DNA of 64,000 nt from Qingshengfaniella alkalisoli (GTDB lineage Bacteria; Pseudomonadota; Alphaproteobacteria; Rhodobacterales; Rhodobacteraceae). This document shows, one piece after another, positions 60,051 through 64,000 of this stretch. The notes below the pieces were generated by a model. It did no database searches. It was not told the origin of the DNA and saw only the letters and a list, made by a program, of their open reading frames with translations. Positions within the stretch are counted from its first letter, which is position 1. Each line of letters starts with the position of its first letter. The DNA lies in NCBI RefSeq assembly GCF_007855645.1, contig NZ_CP042262.1:1-64000 (forward strand), read 5' to 3'. Both the position numbers and the translations under genes were made by a program.

Positions 60051-61567
60051 ATGGTCTGGAAAATCTGTCTAGATAATCCGGCATTGATCACGGGTGCCTT
60101 GATATGCCGCACCGCCATCTGCCGATTGTCGTCATTTGCTGCGAGTGTCAGCGCCGAAGACGTAATGGTTGTGTTCGACGGGTCGAACTCGATGTGGGGC
60201 AGATCGACGGCACCGCCAAGGTCGAAATCGAGCGCGAAGCGATGGGTAATCTGATCGGAGGGGTTGGCGCGGATACGCAAGTGGGGCTGATGGCCTATGG
60301 CCACCGCCGCGAGGGTGATTGCGGAGATATCGAGACGATCCTGTCGGCAGGTCCGCTGGACTCCGAAACCTTCCTCGAACGGGTGAACGGGATCACGCCC
60401 ACCGGCAAGACGCCCCTGACAGATGCCGTGGAACAGGCGGCCGAAGCGCTTTCCTTCCGCAATAATCCCGCTACCGTTATCCTGATTTCGGATGGGCTGG
60501 AAAGCTGTGAACGCGACCCCTGCGCCCTTGCCGAAACGCTTGAGCGCGCCGGAGTGGACTTTACCGCGCATGTCGTCTGCTTTGGTCTGGGCGGTAATGA
60601 GAACACGGCATCCCTTGCCTGTATCGCTGACGCGATCGGTGGCCGGTTCCTGGTCGCGGCCAATGCTCAGGAACTGGGGGCAGCCTTCAGCGAGGTCGGG
60701 GTGGCAGTCGCGGAACCTGCTCCGCAGCCCGAGGCCGAACCGACCCCCGTTTCGGACGTAGCCCTGAGTGCTGCCGAAAGGGTCATTCAGGGATCGGCAT
60801 TTACCATAGGTTGGTCACCGCTCGCACGTGAGCCGCGCGACCTGATTACCGTGGTGCCGGTGGGCGCGGATGAACCCGACACCGGAAACTTTATTCGCGC
60901 ACAGGACGAATCCGAAGGTGAACTGATCGCCCCAGCCGATCCGGGTCTTTATGAGCTGCGCTACGTGCTGGAAGAAGGTCCGCGCGTTCTTGCGACGGCG
61001 CAGGTTGAGGTAACAGAGCCCGTGGTGACGATTTCTGCGCCGGACCAGACACGAAGCGGAGAAGAGATCTCCGTCGGCTGGTCGGCGGGAATTCACCCCA
61101 GAGACTATATCGTGATGGTTCCCGCCGGTAGCCCCGACGATGAAAACGCGAACTTTCGGCGTGTTGGCGAGGCTGGCGAGATGAGGCTTGCCGCGCCGGA
61201 GGATCCTGGCCTCTACGAGCTGCGCTACGTTCTTGCCGAAGGAAGCCGGGTCCTTGCCCGGTCGAGTGTCGAAGTACTTCCGGCAGGTGCCCAGCTTTCG
61301 ACTGGCGCAACGCTGATCTTGCCTGAATCCGCTGCACCAGGTTCCGAAATCGACGTTGCGTGGGAAGGCGAACCTGCTGAAGGAGATTTGCGCCTTGCCG
61401 TAGCACGGGCGGATCAGGCCATCTTCACCTGGATATCGGCGATCTCGATAGATGGCCCGCCTCCGGTCCCGGTTCAAATGCCGCAACAGCCCGGAGAATA
61501 TGAACTACGGCTGTTGGATATCGGCAATCAGAAGGTCCTGAGTCGCGCACCTGTCCTGGTTGAATAA
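60051..61567 (+). pseudogene. Secreted VWA-domain protein with a frameshift at the MIDAS motif
   Basis: In one frame the gene starts with a signal-like stretch and DVMVVFDGSNSMWG, the VWA metal-site motif DxSxS-like DGSNS. It then continues only in the next frame as QIDGTAKVEIEREAMGNLI, so one base (probably C) is missing near 60200. The rest of the VWA domain (PTGKTPLTDAVEQAAEAL, VILISDGLESC, VDFTAHVVCFGLGGNENTA) and two repeats around GLYELRYVLEEGPRVLA and GLYELRYVLAEGSRVLA are intact to 61567. The N-terminal region may hold a second disruption. Without the frame correction the protein would be lost. Confidence 0.75.
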
Positions 61568-61570
61568 GAT

Positions 61571-62446
61571 ATGTCGCTGGATCTTTCCGTGATGCCGCGC
61601 TTCAGACGAATTCGGTCATGGGTGCATGCGATACGGGAGGTTGTCCCGGTGATCTCATGGCCAGCGAATGAGTGGTGTGCAGGCTTGCGATGTGAGCCGT
61701 TGAAATTCGTGCCGCTACACGGCGCGGTCCTGGTTCTCTCCGGAATGATCCATGCTTTGCCGGTTCTTGCGCAGGAACTGGATATTCCGAAGGTGGACAT
61801 CCCTACATTGCCATCTGCTGCCCATAGGGCAGAACAGTTCAAACCACATGGATGGTCTGTCGAGAAACAGTTGCAAGGTGACCTGAACGCCGATGGTATC
61901 GCGGATGTGGTGCTGCTTCTGCGCGAGGACGATCCCGCCAAGGTGATCCATCCTGACGGGCTGGGCGAGAACCCGCTGGATACCAATCCACGCATGCTCG
62001 GTATCGCGTTAGGCCAGCCCGAGGGCGGTTACGCGCTGGTGGCGGAGAACCACGCGCTCATCCCCCGGCGCGACAATCCGACGATGGACGATCCTCTGAA
62101 CGGAGCCGCTGTTGGCGGGATTGCCCTGACGGGTGGCAGGTTGCGCGTCACGCTCGGTCGGTTCTTCAGCGCCGGAACCTGGGACATGGGCAGCAGCGTC
62201 TTTACGTTTCGCTGGCAGGACAACGGCTTCTGGCTGATCGGTTATGACGAGACGGTCGTTTCGCGAAACACCGGTTCGACACGTTCGATCAGCGTCAACT
62301 ACCTGACGGGTGATACGAAACACATATACGGCTCCATCGAAGACGATGCCGAACGGATCGAGTGGACCCAGTCGGCACCTGCGCCGCTGCTTTCGTTCGA
62401 CGACATAGGTAGTGGCTTTGATTTCGATCCGGTGGAAGGTCCATAG
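61571..62446 (+). CDS. Secreted hypothetical protein with a calcium-loop-like repeat
   Basis: Open for 291 codons, but the real start is probably the TTG at 61700 or GTG at 61709. These give a signal peptide (VPLHGAVLVLSGMIHALPVLA) directly before QELD. The mature part contains LQGDLNADGIADVVLLL, a DxNxDG calcium-binding loop of FG-GAP/VCBS type, followed by a single beta-rich domain. It is close behind the VWA gene and may work with it at the cell surface. Not otherwise recognised. Confidence 0.7.
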   Translation: MSLDLSVMPRFRRIRSWVHAIREVVPVISWPANEWCAGLRCEPLKFVPLHGAVLVLSGMIHALPVLAQELDIPKVDIPTLPSAAHRAEQFKPHGWSVEKQLQGDLNADGIADVVLLLREDDPAKVIHPDGLGENPLDTNPRMLGIALGQPEGGYALVAENHALIPRRDNPTMDDPLNGAAVGGIALTGGRLRVTLGRFFSAGTWDMGSSVFTFRWQDNGFWLIGYDETVVSRNTGSTRSISVNYLTGDTKHIYGSIEDDAERIEWTQSAPAPLLSFDDIGSGFDFDPVEGP

Positions 62447-63101
62447 AGGAGTTGTCATTTGTGGGCAGCCCCCATTTGCGAGAGTTTCGACGATGACGAT
62501 CTTGCGGGCTGGCAGTCATTTGTCCGGTCTGTTCGCGCGGCACTTACCTTGCCGGGGCTTTGATGAGATCCGCGAGCGGGATCCCTCTCACATTATCCGG
62601 CTACGATGCCCTGACCACTCGCTGCCACCCGATGGAAGTTCACCGCGCGTGGGAAGCAGCCGCCAGCATCCCTTCAGACCTGCTTCAATGGCGCTGAGCG
62701 AACCACCCTTCGGTTAAGGTGACAACTCCCCTGCAAGAAGATGGGTCCCTGTCCGGTGGAGGTGAACATACCGGAGGATTCCGAGCTGCCGCTACAAGCC
62801 CGCCCAGGGCGTCGAATTGCGAGAGACATTGTTCGGCTACTCTCCCGAGTTACCTGGGCGGACCAATTCCAGCTCGGTTCCGGATCGAGCTATGCTAAAG
62901 CTTTGTAATACGCCAACGGGCTCCTCAACCGGGACGGTATTGCCGTCCGCATACCCTGCCAGTTATTAGCCCCCAGTTATTAGCCCAGGACAATCCGGGG
63001 TGCTCCTGCACAGATAGCGTGACTGACTGGCGTCGAGATGCGTGCGCGGTCCGGAGGTCAAAAAAGCCTTTCGGATTTTCATCGGTCGTGGATAATTTTC
63101 G
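62447..63101. other. Gene-free region before the mobilisation genes
   Basis: About 650 bp with no credible gene. It contains a tandem direct repeat of CCAGTTATTAGCCC at 62959-62972 and 62973-62986. The position directly upstream of mob genes makes this the likely place of an origin of transfer, but no nic-site motif could be recognised. Confidence 0.4.
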
Positions 63102-63134
63102 TGTCGGTTACAATTCTAACGGGAAAAACCGACA
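63102..63134. promoter_or_regulatory. Inverted repeat at the start of the mobilisation operon
   Basis: TGTCGGTT (63102-63109) and AACCGACA (63127-63134) are perfect 8-bp inverted arms. The right arm ends on the A of the start codon of the first mob-region gene. A protein bound here would block promoter and ribosome, so autoregulation by the HTH protein is plausible. Confidence 0.5.
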
Positions 63135-63544
63135 TGACGACGACAACTGGTCCGATCAGCCGGGACGGGCTTGATGAGATGCGGGCGATGCTGCAGGCGC
63201 TCGAGCCGAAGCCCAAGACCAGCTTTACCAATCGCGAAGCGGTTAAGGAGATGGCGCAGGACATCCTGCGCGCCCGCGACGAACTGGGCTATTCGATCGA
63301 AGATATCGCCATGATGCTTGGCAAGCATCATGTTGCGATCAAGCCTGCGACGTTGCGCGGGTACCTGCGCGACCTGGAGGCAGCAAAAGGCAAGGTATCC
63401 AGGGCGGGCAAGCGCGCGCCCCGGAGTGCGAGGCCGGCGGCGCGTGCGAGCGACTATGGAGTCGCAGGACATCAGTCGATTGCGACGGCGGAAACGTCCT
63501 CCGTCGTGCAGACCAGGGCGGCGCAGGAACACCCCGGTGGCTAA
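63134..63544 (+). CDS. Helix-turn-helix protein of the mobilisation region
   Basis: This 136-residue protein has a probable DNA-binding segment ELGYSIEDIAMMLGKHHVAI followed by KPATLRGYLRDLEAAKGK, similar in style to small HTH proteins encoded next to relaxase genes. The C-terminal third is basic and low in complexity (RAGKRAPRSARPAARAS). The gene overlaps the MobC-like gene by 8 bp. It may be a transfer regulator or relaxosome component. Confidence 0.7.
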   Translation: MTTTTGPISRDGLDEMRAMLQALEPKPKTSFTNREAVKEMAQDILRARDELGYSIEDIAMMLGKHHVAIKPATLRGYLRDLEAAKGKVSRAGKRAPRSARPAARASDYGVAGHQSIATAETSSVVQTRAAQEHPGG

Positions 63545-63905
63545 GGCGGGGGATGGCCGCGCGCGTTCCGAGCTGCGGCGCAAAAGCGCTGTCATCCAGG
63601 TGCGCGTTGCACCCGGGCAGCGCCGCTTGATCGAGGCCAGAGCCCGGCGCGAAGGATATGGCTCTGCGGCAGAGTATCTGCGCGAGCGTGGACTCGGTGA
63701 CAATTCATCGGGTCAGCAACTGACGGCAAAGTTTGTGGGTTATCTCGGGTATGTCGGAGGATGGCTCACAGCAGCTTCCCATTGCCTCGATCAGGCCGGT
63801 CTTGTCAAAGAAGCAGAACAGGTGCGTCGCTACAGCAAGCGCAGCGCCGGGATGCAGCGCGAGTTGATCAAGGATGCAGGCAGTGCTGGCAAAAGTGATC
63901 CATAG
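63537..63905 (+). CDS. MobC-like relaxosome accessory protein
   Basis: This protein of about 122 residues has a ribbon-helix-helix-like N-terminus VIQVRVAPGQRRLIEARARR, then EGYGSAAEYLRERGLG, typical of MobC-type mobilisation proteins that bind near oriT. The C-terminal helical half (GGWLTAASHCLDQAGLVKEA) may dimerise. GTG start at 63537 overlaps the previous stop. The stop overlaps the presumed relaxase start. Confidence 0.75.
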   Translation: MAKAGDGRARSELRRKSAVIQVRVAPGQRRLIEARARREGYGSAAEYLRERGLGDNSSGQQLTAKFVGYLGYVGGWLTAASHCLDQAGLVKEAEQVRRYSKRSAGMQRELIKDAGSAGKSDP

Positions 63906-64000
63906 CCGTCGCAGGCACAAACCATCGGCAGTTTCGTTCAAGGCTCTTATCGACTATTGCTGCGGCAAGGCCTGCATAGTGGTCACGGGCAACCTCGCGG
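63895..64000 (+). CDS. Start of a probable relaxase gene (partial)
   Basis: The frame from GTG 63895 reads VIHSRRRHKPSAVSFKALID and continues open to the window edge. An alternative GTG is at 63883. The pattern (basic N-terminus, then a hydrophobic helix with YCCGKA) resembles the start of relaxases of the MIAK-type, and the position after a mobC-like gene supports this. Only about 35 codons are visible, so the assignment is tentative. Confidence 0.5.
   Translation, partial: MIHSRRRHKPSAVSFKALIDYCCGKACIVVTGNLA

Noticed and set aside
1-64000. CRISPR array, tRNA or rRNA genes
   Set aside because: No regularly spaced repeats with unique spacers and no tRNA- or rRNA-like sequence was recognised on reading; the 22-bp iterons have no spacers.

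Overview
The window is high-GC alphaproteobacterial DNA and reads as most of a plasmid from a Rhodobacterales (Rhodobacteraceae / roseobacter-type) bacterium. This rests on the protein styles, the IS families and the partition genes; no rRNA, tRNA or ribosomal-protein gene was seen. The left edge carries three 22-bp iteron-like repeats, a parAB pair and three parS-like palindromes. The right edge ends in a mobilisation cluster (HTH protein, MobC-like protein, start of a relaxase). No replication initiator gene is inside the window; it probably lies just left of base 1.

Layout. 1-4.1 kb: iterons, parAB, an integrase with an internal deletion and an IS6-type remnant. 4.2-6.1 kb: a periplasmic cytochrome c next to a PQQ-dependent sugar dehydrogenase. 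6.3-7.1 kb: three transposase fragments. 7.1-19.5 kb: a large catabolic island. It has a dipeptide/oligopeptide-type ABC transporter followed by a serine hydrolase, a creatininase-family amidase, an RraA-type aldolase, an N-formylglutamate amidohydrolase-like enzyme and an alpha/beta hydrolase, with a divergent nitrilase plus HpcH/HpaI aldolase and a GntR regulator with two winged helices. 19.7-21.5 kb: a hypothetical gene and a broken IS5-type element inserted in a phosphotransferase fragment. 21.7-28.8 kb: a sugar/polyol operon (RbsBAC-type ABC transporter, PfkB kinase, PF08013 protein, LacI regulator) whose downstream HAD gene is cut off at an IS6 terminus. 28.8-30.4 kb: tcuB and the 3' end of tcuA. 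30.4-32.5 kb: a Tat-exported amidohydrolase and a mosaic of IS110/IS1182 debris.

32.8-38.6 kb: a P1B-4 metal-exporting ATPase, then a lactate-permease-family transporter, a small membrane protein and a gamma-glutamyltransferase-like enzyme. 39.2-46.8 kb: an electrophile/quinone defence island around an HxlR regulator with one N-terminal cysteine (KefB/C-like antiporter, pirin, acetyltransferase, carboxylesterase, ring-cleaving dioxygenase, DUF5996, GST, NAD(P)H:FMN reductase). 47-51 kb: IS6 remnants around an SDR and an SLC13 permease. 51.3-55.3 kb: a broken SDR, a CDF-type metal transporter behind a promoter with the 19-bp spacing of MerR-controlled genes, a DUF533 protein and a PhoD-like phosphatase. 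55.5-62.4 kb: an IS200 remnant, a purine nucleoside permease-like protein, a DUF4143 ATPase, a DUF1311 protein, a frameshifted VWA protein and a secreted hypothetical protein. 63.1-64 kb: mobilisation genes.

Taken together this is an accessory replicon of nutrient-scavenging and detoxification cassettes, joined and eroded by IS6, IS5, ISL3, IS110, IS1182 and IS200 elements. All functional assignments come from reading the translated sequence; no database search was run.
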